A stretch of 37,460 nucleotides of DNA from an uncultured Bacilli bacterium (GCA_947628585.1 CANRAL010000011.1:1-37460); one strand, 5' to 3'. Shown: positions 20,266-29,244, counted from the stretch's first letter. The notes: generated from the sequence alone by a model not told the origin. Numbers and translations are program-made.

Positions 20266-21357
20266 TTAAATATTATCAACCCATTTATATCTTTCACGAT
20301 ATTTTGCCATAAAACTATAATCCTCATTTTCCCTTTGCATTCTACCAATAACGATTCCTGGTTTTACATTTTGAGTTTGGGCAAAATTTTTAATGGAAGT
20401 AATATCTAATTTTGATTTCTTTAAAAATTTATTATAATCTATGTCATTTATCAATTGATTCTTTGCAAAATTATCAGCCCTTTTTTCAATTTCACTATCT
20501 ATAAAATAATAGTCAATGTATTGATTTTCAAAATCTTCATTTATTAAATGACCTATCTCATGAAATAACGTAAACCAAAATATATCAGAAAATGATTGGC
20601 GAAGTGTCATACAAAGTAATACCTTATCATTCTTTTTTTGAATATATCCTTGAACTGGGGCTCCAACAAAGTTATGGACAACTTCAAAAACTATTCCACA
20701 TTTAGAAAAAATATTTTTTAATTCCAAAATCATTTCATTAGCTTCAAGAAACATAGTTTTTTTTATTTCCAAACATTTGTCTTCTAATAATTTTTTATTA
20801 AATTTACAATCTACAATAGTCTTTTCCGTTAAATGTTCACATATTTTTTTCCATGCATATAAAATATTAACATTTACTCTTATTTTTTTAGATCCTCGAA
20901 AGGAAACTTGTTGCAATGGCAAATTAGGTATTGATAATAAATTATTAACACATAAAAATTTTCTCATATTTAAAAGAGTTTGAGCTTTAGTTGGTTCTTT
21001 AGCAATTATTTCATTTAATTCACAATATTTAACAATATCTTTTAATTCATTTAATACTTGAAATTCTTCTTTTTCAATATGATTAAGTTTTTCTAATTCT
21101 AATAATTCTTTATCATAGTTACCTTGTAAATTAATCCAAAATTCAGTTGGAATATTAAATACATATTCCAACGAATTAGCAAATTTAGAAGATATATTTT
21201 TTTTACCTTTTATTATTTCACAAATATGTTTAGGAGAATAACCAGTTCTTATCGCTAATTCTTCTTGAGACATTTTATTTTCATCTAACAATTCTTTAAT
21301 AGTTATTCCTGGATGAATTAATAAATCAAGGGATAAGCCATTCATTTTTTCCATCAT
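20266..21357 (-). CDS. HigA-like XRE antitoxin fused to an ImmA/IrrE-like zinc metallopeptidase domain
   Basis: N-term HPGITIKELLDENKMSQEELAIRTGYSPKHICEIIKGKKNIS; C-term FTLFHEIGHLIN (HExxH). Confidence 0.85.
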   Translation of the reverse strand: MMEKMNGLSLDLLIHPGITIKELLDENKMSQEELAIRTGYSPKHICEIIKGKKNISSKFANSLEYVFNIPTEFWINLQGNYDKELLELEKLNHIEKEEFQVLNELKDIVKYCELNEIIAKEPTKAQTLLNMRKFLCVNNLLSIPNLPLQQVSFRGSKKIRVNVNILYAWKKICEHLTEKTIVDCKFNKKLLEDKCLEIKKTMFLEANEMILELKNIFSKCGIVFEVVHNFVGAPVQGYIQKKNDKVLLCMTLRQSFSDIFWFTLFHEIGHLINEDFENQYIDYYFIDSEIEKRADNFAKNQLINDIDYNKFLKKSKLDITSIKNFAQTQNVKPGIVIGRMQRENEDYSFMAKYRERYKWVDNI

Positions 21358-21673
21358 GATATTCTATCACTCCTTTTATATTGACATTTTTGCATTCTTT
21401 TAAACCATTATTATCCATTTTCTCCGACAATGGTTCTACTATTAATCTATAATTTTTATTTAAATGTATACCAAATAAATTATTTAAATTTCCGGAAAGA
21501 GGATGAGGTTTTCCTAAACCATAATTTAAATATTCTTTAAAATTTGCTGAAGCTTTCATTTCATTTATTCTTTGAAAAAGCATTCTTGCCATTTCTAAAC
21601 CAACTTTTTTTACTAATTTATCTGCGTTAAAAATTATTTTTTTTACTTTAGGATCGTATACTACAAGTTGCAA
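21326..21673 (-). CDS. HigB/RelE-like toxin
   Basis: 115-aa; GLGKPHPLSGNLNNLFGIHLNKNYRLIVEP; overlaps the downstream antitoxin by 32 nt; TTG start with GGAGGG RBS. Confidence 0.75.
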   Translation of the reverse strand: MQLVVYDPKVKKIIFNADKLVKKVGLEMARMLFQRINEMKASANFKEYLNYGLGKPHPLSGNLNNLFGIHLNKNYRLIVEPLSEKMDNNGLKECKNVNIKGVIEYHDGKNEWLIP

Positions 21674-21692
21674 ACCTTAACCCTCCTTTATT

Positions 21693-21711
21693 AATTACCT
21701 AAAAGGTAATT
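21693..21711 (-). promoter_or_regulatory. Palindromic operator candidate upstream of the TA pair
   Basis: AATTACCT-AAA-AGGTAATT, perfect 8-bp arms just upstream of the toxin RBS. Confidence 0.55.
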
Positions 21712-21754
21712 TAATTTTAACATTTAATCTAATTTAAATCAACAATATTTTATT

Positions 21755-21803
21755 AAAAAAAAAAAAAAAAAAAGATAACTATCAAAATTAATAATTATCT
21801 TTT
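21755..21803 (-). terminator. Terminator of hpf with a very long T-tract
   Basis: AAAAGATAA...TTATCTTT then a T-run of about 20 on the minus strand (A19 at 21755..21773). Confidence 0.75.
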
Positions 21804-21818
21804 AAAATTATATTATAA

Positions 21819-22349
21819 TTATTTAACGTTAATAATTCCTAGTTTACCATCTTTTCTTTGATATAAAACTGAAACGCATTCTTCATCAATATTTTTAAAT
21901 ACAAAGAAATCATGATTTAATAATTCCATTTGTAAAATTGCTTCTTCTTCATCCATTGGTTTCATTTCTACATTTTTTCTTTTTACAATTTTAGTTTCAT
22001 CAATTTCTTCTTCGGCAACATCAAAGTTAAAATTCATTTCAAATTTATCAATATTTTTATATTTATCATTTAATCTATTTTTATTTCTTCTTATTTGCTT
22101 TTCTAATTTATCTGCTACCAAATCTATTGCTGCATATAAATCTTGATGATGTTCTTCAGCTCTTAAAGTAAAACGACTTGTAGGAATAGTTACTTCAATA
22201 ATTTGTTCATTATTTCTTATTCTGATAATTACTTTTCCTTCAACATTTTTACTTTCAAAATAACGATCTAGTTTACTTACTTTTTCATTAATATAATCCT
22301 TTATAGCCTTAGTAACAGTAACTTTATCTCCCCGAATATTTAATTTCAT
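21819..22349 (-). CDS. hpf: Ribosome hibernation promoting factor, long form
   Basis: MKLNIRGDKVTVTKAIKDYINEKVSKLDRYF; C-terminal dimerisation domain PMDEEEAILQMELLNHDFFVFKN. Confidence 0.95.
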   Translation of the reverse strand: MKLNIRGDKVTVTKAIKDYINEKVSKLDRYFESKNVEGKVIIRIRNNEQIIEVTIPTSRFTLRAEEHHQDLYAAIDLVADKLEKQIRRNKNRLNDKYKNIDKFEMNFNFDVAEEEIDETKIVKRKNVEMKPMDEEEAILQMELLNHDFFVFKNIDEECVSVLYQRKDGKLGIINVK

Positions 22350-22398
22350 TATATCACTCTCCTAAAATGATTATAACATTATTCCACGAAAAAAACTA

Positions 22399-22614
22399 CT
22401 AAATTGTAGTAGTCATTCTTTGTTCTATTACATCAATAGCTTGAAGCCCTTTTGGTGTTTCCACAAGCTTAAAATCTACAATACTGCCTTCACTTAAGGT
22501 TTTAAACCCATCTTTAACAATTGCTGAATAATGTACAAAGATGTCTGAAAGTTGTTCATTTTCAATGAAACCATATCCTTTTTCATTGTTGAACCATTTA
22601 ACCTTTCCAGTCAT
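22399..22614 (-). CDS. Cold shock protein (CSD)
   Basis: [30 protein letters not shown]. Confidence 0.95.
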   Translation of the reverse strand: MTGKVKWFNNEKGYGFIENEQLSDIFVHYSAIVKDGFKTLSEGSIVDFKLVETPKGLQAIDVIEQRMTTTI

Positions 22615-22754
22615 TATTCCTTTTCACTCCTTCCTTGATAAAACTAATATAGCATGGCTTAACGGTTAAAGGAATAACTAATCGTCCTACAAATTTCGAC
22701 AAAAAAATTAAACGACCTCAAAATATTAACATATTAAAAAATCGTTTGCAATGC

Positions 22755-23351
22755 TTATTTCAAAAATTCATCAAGTAAAAACGTATCATTGTTAGAGAAC
22801 ATGTATCCTATATTTTGAGATTTTTCTTCTATTTCTTTTAAAAAGTCACTTAAATTAGGATTTAAACCAAATCCAAATATATTTCTTTTCTTTAATCTAC
22901 TATTTATTAACTTAATTATTTCTTTTTGATTTAATAAATTTGTTTCAATAAATAAACTATGTTTTTCTTTATAATAATCTATATAACTAATTATACAATA
23001 TGTATTATTATAATTTAAATAAGCATTGGTATTATTTAATTTATATATTTTCATTTCATTAATTATATTAATTTTTCGATAATTTAAATTGGTTAATACA
23101 TTTATTAAAACATCTATATCTGCTTTAGTATAACTAGGATTAATAATAACTGTTATATTATCTCCAAATAAAGTATTATTTATTTTCTTTTCATTTATAA
23201 ACTTTTTATAACTAGATATAAATAATTTAATATTAGCTATTTTACCATTTTTTAAAGCTTTATTATTTATTTTATATTTTATTATTTTATTATTTTTTTT
23301 CGAATAATATAATAAACAATCATCTACAAAGTATAGGATATTTTTATGCAT
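22755..23351 (-). CDS. Degenerate, shortened MreB/Mbl-like (actin-fold) protein
   Basis: KALKNGKIANIKLFISSYKKFIN...ITVIINPSYTKADIDVLINVLTNLNYRKINIINEM resembles MreB/Mbl PLKDGVIADFEVTEAMLKHFIN...MLICCPTNITSVEQKAIKEAAEKSGGKHVYLEEE (recalled, not computed). Sits directly after spoIIID, where B. subtilis has mbl. Confidence 0.6.
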   Translation of the reverse strand: MHKNILYFVDDCLLYYSKKNNKIIKYKINNKALKNGKIANIKLFISSYKKFINEKKINNTLFGDNITVIINPSYTKADIDVLINVLTNLNYRKINIINEMKIYKLNNTNAYLNYNNTYCIISYIDYYKEKHSLFIETNLLNQKEIIKLINSRLKKRNIFGFGLNPNLSDFLKEIEEKSQNIGYMFSNNDTFLLDEFLK

Positions 23352-23355
23352 AATT

Positions 23356-23601
23356 TTACCTCTTTTTATATTTTAATCTAGTAGTTTCTCCTCCTCTTAT
23401 ATGTCTTTCTTCAAGATGTTTTAACATAATTGAATCAATTTCTTTAGCTAAATTTTCATCAATTTTTTTTAATCGTTCACTTAAATCTTTATGAACTGTA
23501 CTTTTACTAACATTATATTTATTAGCAATAGTTCTAATAGTATCTTTAGTTTTTAACATATAATTAGCTTCATCTACTACTCTTTTATTAATATCTTTCA
23601 T
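23356..23601 (-). CDS. spoIIID: Sporulation transcriptional regulator SpoIIID
   Basis: RVVDEANYMLKTKDTIRTIANKYNVSKSTVHKDLSERL; 81 aa. Confidence 0.93.
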   Translation of the reverse strand: MKDINKRVVDEANYMLKTKDTIRTIANKYNVSKSTVHKDLSERLKKIDENLAKEIDSIMLKHLEERHIRGGETTRLKYKKR

Positions 23602-23652
23602 TTATTAAACAACCCCTTAATAAAATTTATTATTAAGAGGTTTAATTTATGA

Positions 23653-24282
23653 TTAAGCAAAGTCTTTTAAATTCATTTCATAAAAATCTAAAGGATTTAT
23701 AGCTGTACCATTTTGGTATACTTCAAATAACAAACAATTTGCACTTTCATTTTCTAAACTATTATCCCCACTTTTACCTATAACAGTTGAATTAGTAACT
23801 TCGTCATTTTCTTTTACTAAAACTTCACTTAAACTATAATAAACAGTTTTTAAATTATTATTATAAGTTACTTCCACAACATTACCAAGTATTTCATCAG
23901 TAGTAACTTTTGTTACGGTTCCTGACGTTGCACTTATTACTTCAAAAGCTTCAGATGAACTATATAAAATACCACTATTTTGTAAATAAGTATTTTCATA
24001 ATATACTAATGATTGTTGTTGATTTTTTTCATCATCATTCATTTTATAAAAACTTTTACTAATATTTACTTTATCACTAGTATAGGGTTTTACTATTGTC
24101 TGTTCATTAGTAGTATTTGTTACCGGTAAAGTATCATCCTTTAAAGCATTAACTGCCATATTACCTGAATCATATTTTTGTTCCATACTTGTACCTAAAA
24201 AGGCAATGCTAACAAATAAAGCCCCAATTGTAAGAACATATAAACTTGGTAAAACAAAAGATTTTAATTTTCTTTTTTTCAT
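23653..24282 (-). CDS. spoIIQ: SpoIIQ-like LytM/M23-fold protein, apparently without catalytic residues
   Basis: TM helix plus GTVTKVTTDEILGNVVEVTYNNNLKTVYYSLSEVLVKENDEVTNSTVIGKSG...CLLFEVYQNGTAINPLDFY; between spoIID and spoIIID. Confidence 0.85.
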   Translation of the reverse strand: MKKRKLKSFVLPSLYVLTIGALFVSIAFLGTSMEQKYDSGNMAVNALKDDTLPVTNTTNEQTIVKPYTSDKVNISKSFYKMNDDEKNQQQSLVYYENTYLQNSGILYSSSEAFEVISATSGTVTKVTTDEILGNVVEVTYNNNLKTVYYSLSEVLVKENDEVTNSTVIGKSGDNSLENESANCLLFEVYQNGTAINPLDFYEMNLKDFA

Positions 24283-24324
24283 AATCCACCATCCTAATTA
24301 AAGTATGGATGGTTTTATTTATTT

Positions 24325-25233
24325 TTATACATTTATTTCGGAAATTGTTATATCTTTATAAAAATAATTGAGAATATCTTCATAATTTTTACCTAGTTTG
24401 GCAAGTTCATTAGCCCCATATTGACTCATACCCACGCCATGACCATAACCTTTGGTTGTTATGGTAACTAAATCATTATTAATAGTTATTTTAAAATCGG
24501 TTGATCTTAAATTTAATAATTTACGAATTTCGGTTCCTTGATATAACTTATCATTTATTGATAAACTATTTATTCTCCCCGTATCAGAATAATTAATAGA
24601 TTCGATTTTAATATTTTGACAAGTTATATTTAATTTATTACAAAATTCTTCTTTTTTCATTGTAGTTGTTACTTCAAAATTTTTCAAATTTTTATCGAAA
24701 CTAGCATCAACACTTGTTAAATAATCTTTAGATTCTCCAAAAACTAAAGCAGAATCTTCCGTATACCCATTACTAATGGCAAAATAAAATGCACAAATAA
24801 CTTCATTATTATAGGTTAATACTTTATTTTTAGTACTTTCAACAGCTTCCTTTACTTTATTATAATATGTTAAAAAATCATTTTGCCATTTATCATGCAT
24901 TTCATCAACAGTAATATATGCTTGATTAGTAACATCTGTTACTAAATCATAATTTTCTTTACTAGTATTAATTTTATAAATTGCATAACTTCTCGCAGCA
25001 ATTGCTTGAGCCTTTAAAGCTTCCATTTGAAAAGAAGCCGGCATTTCCGCGGCTACTACTCCAATTATATATTCTTCTAAATCCAAATTTTTTAAATCAT
25101 TAGTTTTACTATCTAATAATGTTACTTCAATATTTTGTTCATTTTTTTCTTCTATCTTTTCTTCTTTATAATTTACTTTTACCGCAAAATAACTTAATAC
25201 TAAAATTATTACTATTAATATTTTATTTCGCAT
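24325..25233 (-). CDS. spoIID: Stage II sporulation protein D
   Basis: VVAAEMPASFQMEALKAQAIAARSYAIY...GYGHGVGMSQYGANELAKLGKNYEDILNYFY. Confidence 0.93.
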   Translation of the reverse strand: MRNKILIVIILVLSYFAVKVNYKEEKIEEKNEQNIEVTLLDSKTNDLKNLDLEEYIIGVVAAEMPASFQMEALKAQAIAARSYAIYKINTSKENYDLVTDVTNQAYITVDEMHDKWQNDFLTYYNKVKEAVESTKNKVLTYNNEVICAFYFAISNGYTEDSALVFGESKDYLTSVDASFDKNLKNFEVTTTMKKEEFCNKLNITCQNIKIESINYSDTGRINSLSINDKLYQGTEIRKLLNLRSTDFKITINNDLVTITTKGYGHGVGMSQYGANELAKLGKNYEDILNYFYKDITISEINV

Positions 25234-25242
25234 ATCTATCCC

Positions 25243-25692
25243 TTATAAAGTATATGTTCCTTCTTCTATTTTATGTATTTTTTCTATTCTTCTTAAATGT
25301 CTTTCTTGAGAAGCAGTAGGCGTTTTTAAAAATTCTTTGATTATATCTACTAACTCAGAATAATTAATTTTATAGGATAAAGCTATTACATTTGCCCCAT
25401 TATGTTCTTTAGCTAAATGAGCTTCTTCTATTGTAGATACTTTAGCACATCTAATTCCTTTTATTTTATTTGCTGCAATAGACATACCAATTCCTGTTCC
25501 ACATAAAAGAATACCTAAACTATTATTTCTTAAAACATTTTGACATACTTCATACGCAAAATCAGGATAATCATCACCATCACTATTTTCTAAAGTAGTT
25601 TTTATAAAATTATAATTTTCCTTATTTAAATCTGTTATTAATTTAGTAACAACATCTTTTCCTAAATGATCACAACCAATATATATATTCAT
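25243..25692 (-). CDS. rpiB: Ribose 5-phosphate isomerase B / LacAB family
   Basis: IYIGCDHLGKDVV...GILLCGTGIGMSIAANKIKGIRCAKV. Confidence 0.92.
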   Translation of the reverse strand: MNIYIGCDHLGKDVVTKLITDLNKENYNFIKTTLENSDGDDYPDFAYEVCQNVLRNNSLGILLCGTGIGMSIAANKIKGIRCAKVSTIEEAHLAKEHNGANVIALSYKINYSELVDIIKEFLKTPTASQERHLRRIEKIHKIEEGTYTL

Positions 25693-25735
25693 TAAGTTCC
25701 CCTCCTAATAATATTATAATATTTTTAATATATTA

Positions 25736-25764
25736 AAAAAAGAGTATTTTACTTTTTTTATTAA
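25736..25764 (-). terminator. Terminator of the Rpn-like gene
   Basis: AAAAAAAGT...ACTCTTTTTTT on the minus strand. Confidence 0.5.
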
Positions 25765-25771
25765 ATAATTA

Positions 25772-26605
25772 TTACATTAATTTTTGAACTTGTACTTTTG
25801 ATAAATTAGTTGCTTTAGCTATTTGTTCTATTGGTAAATTTATTTTTAATAAATTTTTCGCAATTTCGATTTGTTGCTTTTTCATCCCCTTATTCATACC
25901 TTCTTGTTCCGCATCTTCTTTTATTGTATTTATTAACATTTCATTATCTTTTTCATAGTCCCAATTAAATACAAATTCTTCATTCATTTTTTTCATTTTC
26001 TTTTCATATGCCATTATTATTTCATCTTCCTTTCTTTCTTTTCTTAATTGTTCTAATTCTTCTTTATCTAAACATAGCATTAATACATGAATATATTCTT
26101 TTACTTTTTCATCTTTAGAATACCATAATTCTTTTAAATAATCCATATTTATTTCTACTATTTGTAAATTTTCAATATACTTTTTCCCGGTTTTATTATC
26201 TTGCATAAAATGATTATATCTTTTTATTTTTCCTTTATTTCCATAATTTAAATTTATTTGATAAAATTTCTTTTCATTATTATAACTTTTACTATTACCT
26301 GTTAACTGATTATAAAGGCTTGTTATATATTTAAAATTCCTTTTTTTAATACTTTTACTTATATTACTATTTACTTCAATATTAACATAAGCATCTCTAG
26401 TCTCTACTAGAGAGTCCATTATCTTTACTCTTTCTTTTATATTCTTTACTTTATGTTCCGTAGATAAATTATTTATTACCTCTTCCTTAGTACCTATAAC
26501 TTCGGTTAATAAAGTATTTAAAAACATATAATTATTACTTAACATAATACTTTTAAATACTTTATCATATTTGCATGTCAGCCATCTTGTTTTTAACTTA
26601 GTCAT
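25772..26605 (-). CDS. Rpn/PD-(D/E)XK nuclease family putative transposase (recombination-promoting nuclease-like)
   Basis: YDKVFKSIMLSNNYMFLNTLLTEV...DAYVNIEVN (D..ExN nuclease core) and C-term EGMNKGMKKQQIEIAKNLL. Start reassigned to ATG 26605 preceded by GAAAGAAGG. Confidence 0.8.
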   Translation of the reverse strand: MTKLKTRWLTCKYDKVFKSIMLSNNYMFLNTLLTEVIGTKEEVINNLSTEHKVKNIKERVKIMDSLVETRDAYVNIEVNSNISKSIKKRNFKYITSLYNQLTGNSKSYNNEKKFYQINLNYGNKGKIKRYNHFMQDNKTGKKYIENLQIVEINMDYLKELWYSKDEKVKEYIHVLMLCLDKEELEQLRKERKEDEIIMAYEKKMKKMNEEFVFNWDYEKDNEMLINTIKEDAEQEGMNKGMKKQQIEIAKNLLKINLPIEQIAKATNLSKVQVQKLM

Positions 26606-26609
26606 AAAA

Positions 26610-26691
26610 CCTTCTTTCACTTATATATATTCCCCTTAGATGGTTGATTTCCTTCTTTCACTTATATATATTCCCCTTAGATGGTCGATTT
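26610..26691 (-). repeat. Two tandem copies of a 41-bp unit
   Basis: ccttctttcacttatatatattccccttagatggtYgattt twice (26610-26650, 26651-26691), one mismatch seen. Confidence 0.9.
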
Positions 26692-26700
26692 CCTTTTTTT

Positions 26701-26739
26701 ATTTATAATTTTTTTTATTTTATTAAAAAAATTATAAAT
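26701..26739. repeat. Perfect 15-bp inverted repeat, 9-nt loop
   Basis: ATTTATAATTTTTTT-tattttatt-AAAAAAATTATAAAT. Confidence 0.85.
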
Positions 26740-26751
26740 TATAACATCAAA

Positions 26752-26776
26752 AAAATAAGTTTTTTATCACTTATTC
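26752..26776 (-). terminator. Terminator of the 26804..29227 gene
   Basis: AATAAGT...ACTTATTTTTTT on the minus strand. Confidence 0.65.
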
Positions 26777-26803
26777 TCCTTGTTTTTTTAAATGAATATT
26801 AAT

Positions 26804-29227
26804 TTAATAATCTAATGTTGGATAACCATTACTACCTAATTTCCATTTACTTAATGTATAACCATCTAGTAATGGATCTATTTCTTTTAATTCTTTACTA
26901 ATATCATTTTCTTTTATTGTTGTCTCATTAACTATATTTTTATTTAAAATATCTACAAGTAAATTATTTGCTTCGGTTATAGGAGTAGCATTAAGATTAA
27001 TATTACTTGCATCTAATCCACTTTTATAATAAGCATTATAAGTAACTTTATTTGATGCATTACCACCCAAAACAAAACCTATTCCATATTTGTTTGTTGC
27101 ATTTACAGTTCCTAAATTATATACATTATTTAAATATATCTTTAATAAATTTAATGGTTCATTATTCCACACAACTGCAATTCCAGTTGCATTATTATTT
27201 GCTTTAATATTACCAACATTATATGAGTTTACGATGTAAGCTTCGCTTGAATGAGCAAGACAGCCAACTATCCCTGTTATTGCATTTGCACCACTAATAT
27301 TGCCTAGATTATAGCTATTTAAAATTCTAAGTTTACACGTATAATCACATAAGCCTACTATTCCTCCTAAGTCTACATTACCAGAAAATTCTGTTTCAAT
27401 ATTTCCTTCATTAAAACTTTTATCAATAATTATACTACTGTTATTAACAAGACCAACTATTCCTCCCCCTCTAAATGAATTTATTATTTTATTATGATTA
27501 GATGAATTGGTTATTATACTTTTTGAAGAATTATATATATAACCAACTATTCCACCAACATATGAAGTTTGTAAACTTTCTCTTTCATCATTAATTTCAC
27601 CATTATTTTTAGCATTATTAATATTTAATATACCATTATTTTGTCCTATTATTCCTCCGGCCAAAATGTTAGAAACAGCATTATCTTTTGATATAGTAAT
27701 TTTTCCTTCATTTGATGAATTATTTATATTTATATTTCCTACAATTGTGTTACCAATTAAACCACCAATATTTTTGGCTGTACTTCCTTTTATTTCATTA
27801 TTATTATGACAATTATTCATTTCTAAATTAACTACATCGCCATCCATAGCCCCAATAATTCCACCAATTGTAGTTCCTACATTATTAATAACTTCTCCTT
27901 CATTAAAGATATTTTCAATTATTAAATTTCCACCTTGATAACTACCTAAAATTCCCCCAACGACTGCGCCACCATTAATAGTGCCTTTATTAACACAATT
28001 TATTATTTTAGATTCACTTGATTCGTTACCATATATCCAACTAACTATTCCACCTACAGCATACGAACCAAAATTATTTGTTATATTTACCTCATTTACA
28101 CAATTATCTATAATGCTGTTTTCTAATCTATTTACTATTCCACCAAGTGGGGTGGCTATATCTGTTGTTACTTCTCCACTTAATGTTAAATTTTTTATTT
28201 CTCCTTTTTGCACCCAACCAAATAGTGCATAATATGCATTTTGCGTTGTTTTATCTTTCAAATATAAATTTCCTATTTTATGATTTTCACCATCAAATGT
28301 GCCACTAAATGGTTTATCAATACCTATTGGTGTAAAACCACTTCCAGTAGTTAATTCACTCATTAAGGCTTCACTACCTTCTTGGTAATCACCTATATTT
28401 TCAAAATTTAAATCTCTTGTTAATATATAATACTTTCCTTCTTTACTATCTCCATCATTTACTTCTTCACTTAATTTTACTAAATCATTTATGGTACTTA
28501 TTTCATTTAATAATTTTTCTTTGGTTAATATTATTTTTCCTTCAAATTTCTTTCCTGCATTTAGTTGTTGATTATAATCTAAATTCTTAAATATTATCGT
28601 TATCTTCCATTCATCGGTTGTACTTCTTGTATCACTTCCTACTACCCTTATTACTTCATCTTCGGCTATTGCATATAAACCTTCTGCTTCCGTTATATCA
28701 TATCCTTCTGTTGTTTTATTTAATCTTTTCTTTATTTCATACTCATTTTCATTTTTTTCTACTTTTATTACTAATTCAGGTATTCCTTTATATTCTTCTA
28801 AATTTTCTTTTTCTTTTGCTTCTTTCGTTATAAACTTTTTTATTTCTCCTTCTTTTTCATAACTAGAATATTCTATTTCATTATTTTCTATTAATATATA
28901 AACATTATATGTTGCTTCGGCTTCATTGGTCGTATTATTGGCTATTAAGGTTGCTTTAGCTACACTTGTTTCGCTTACATCATCCCCATCTTGTTGTAAA
29001 TTTTCTTCACTTATATTTAAGGTTATTCCTTCATCAGTTAAAAAAGATAAATTATCTACTGTTCCACTTGTTGTATTTATATTAGCTATTGTAGTATTAC
29101 CATTTACACTTTGAAAATAAGCATAAGTTGCACCTACTACCACTATTAATATTACAAATATTCCAACAATTAATAATACTAATGATTTTCTTTTATCCTC
29201 CATATATATATCATATCCTTTTATCAA
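26804..29227 (-). CDS. Surface protein B: paralogue of 17696..20119 with divergent GLUG-like repeat region
   Basis: About 230 aa of N-terminal module nearly identical to surface protein A; C-term SKWKLGSNGYPTLDY. Start may be the ATG at 29203 (MEDKRK). Confidence 0.8.
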   Translation of the reverse strand: MIKGYDIYMEDKRKSLVLLIVGIFVILIVVVGATYAYFQSVNGNTTIANINTTSGTVDNLSFLTDEGITLNISEENLQQDGDDVSETSVAKATLIANNTTNEAEATYNVYILIENNEIEYSSYEKEGEIKKFITKEAKEKENLEEYKGIPELVIKVEKNENEYEIKKRLNKTTEGYDITEAEGLYAIAEDEVIRVVGSDTRSTTDEWKITIIFKNLDYNQQLNAGKKFEGKIILTKEKLLNEISTINDLVKLSEEVNDGDSKEGKYYILTRDLNFENIGDYQEGSEALMSELTTGSGFTPIGIDKPFSGTFDGENHKIGNLYLKDKTTQNAYYALFGWVQKGEIKNLTLSGEVTTDIATPLGGIVNRLENSIIDNCVNEVNITNNFGSYAVGGIVSWIYGNESSESKIINCVNKGTINGGAVVGGILGSYQGGNLIIENIFNEGEVINNVGTTIGGIIGAMDGDVVNLEMNNCHNNNEIKGSTAKNIGGLIGNTIVGNININNSSNEGKITISKDNAVSNILAGGIIGQNNGILNINNAKNNGEINDERESLQTSYVGGIVGYIYNSSKSIITNSSNHNKIINSFRGGGIVGLVNNSSIIIDKSFNEGNIETEFSGNVDLGGIVGLCDYTCKLRILNSYNLGNISGANAITGIVGCLAHSSEAYIVNSYNVGNIKANNNATGIAVVWNNEPLNLLKIYLNNVYNLGTVNATNKYGIGFVLGGNASNKVTYNAYYKSGLDASNINLNATPITEANNLLVDILNKNIVNETTIKENDISKELKEIDPLLDGYTLSKWKLGSNGYPTLDY

Positions 29228-29244
29228 ATACTCTACTTTTCCTT

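Noticed and set aside
25772-26620. GTG start at 26620 for the Rpn-like gene
   Set aside because: The GTG lies inside the GAAAGAAGG ribosome-binding region of ATG 26605, so the longer call is likely wrong.
17696-29227. Surface proteins A and B as an IS or prophage-borne duplication
   Set aside because: No terminal inverted repeats, integrase or phage genes flank the copies; homology ends gradually within promoter and repeat regions.
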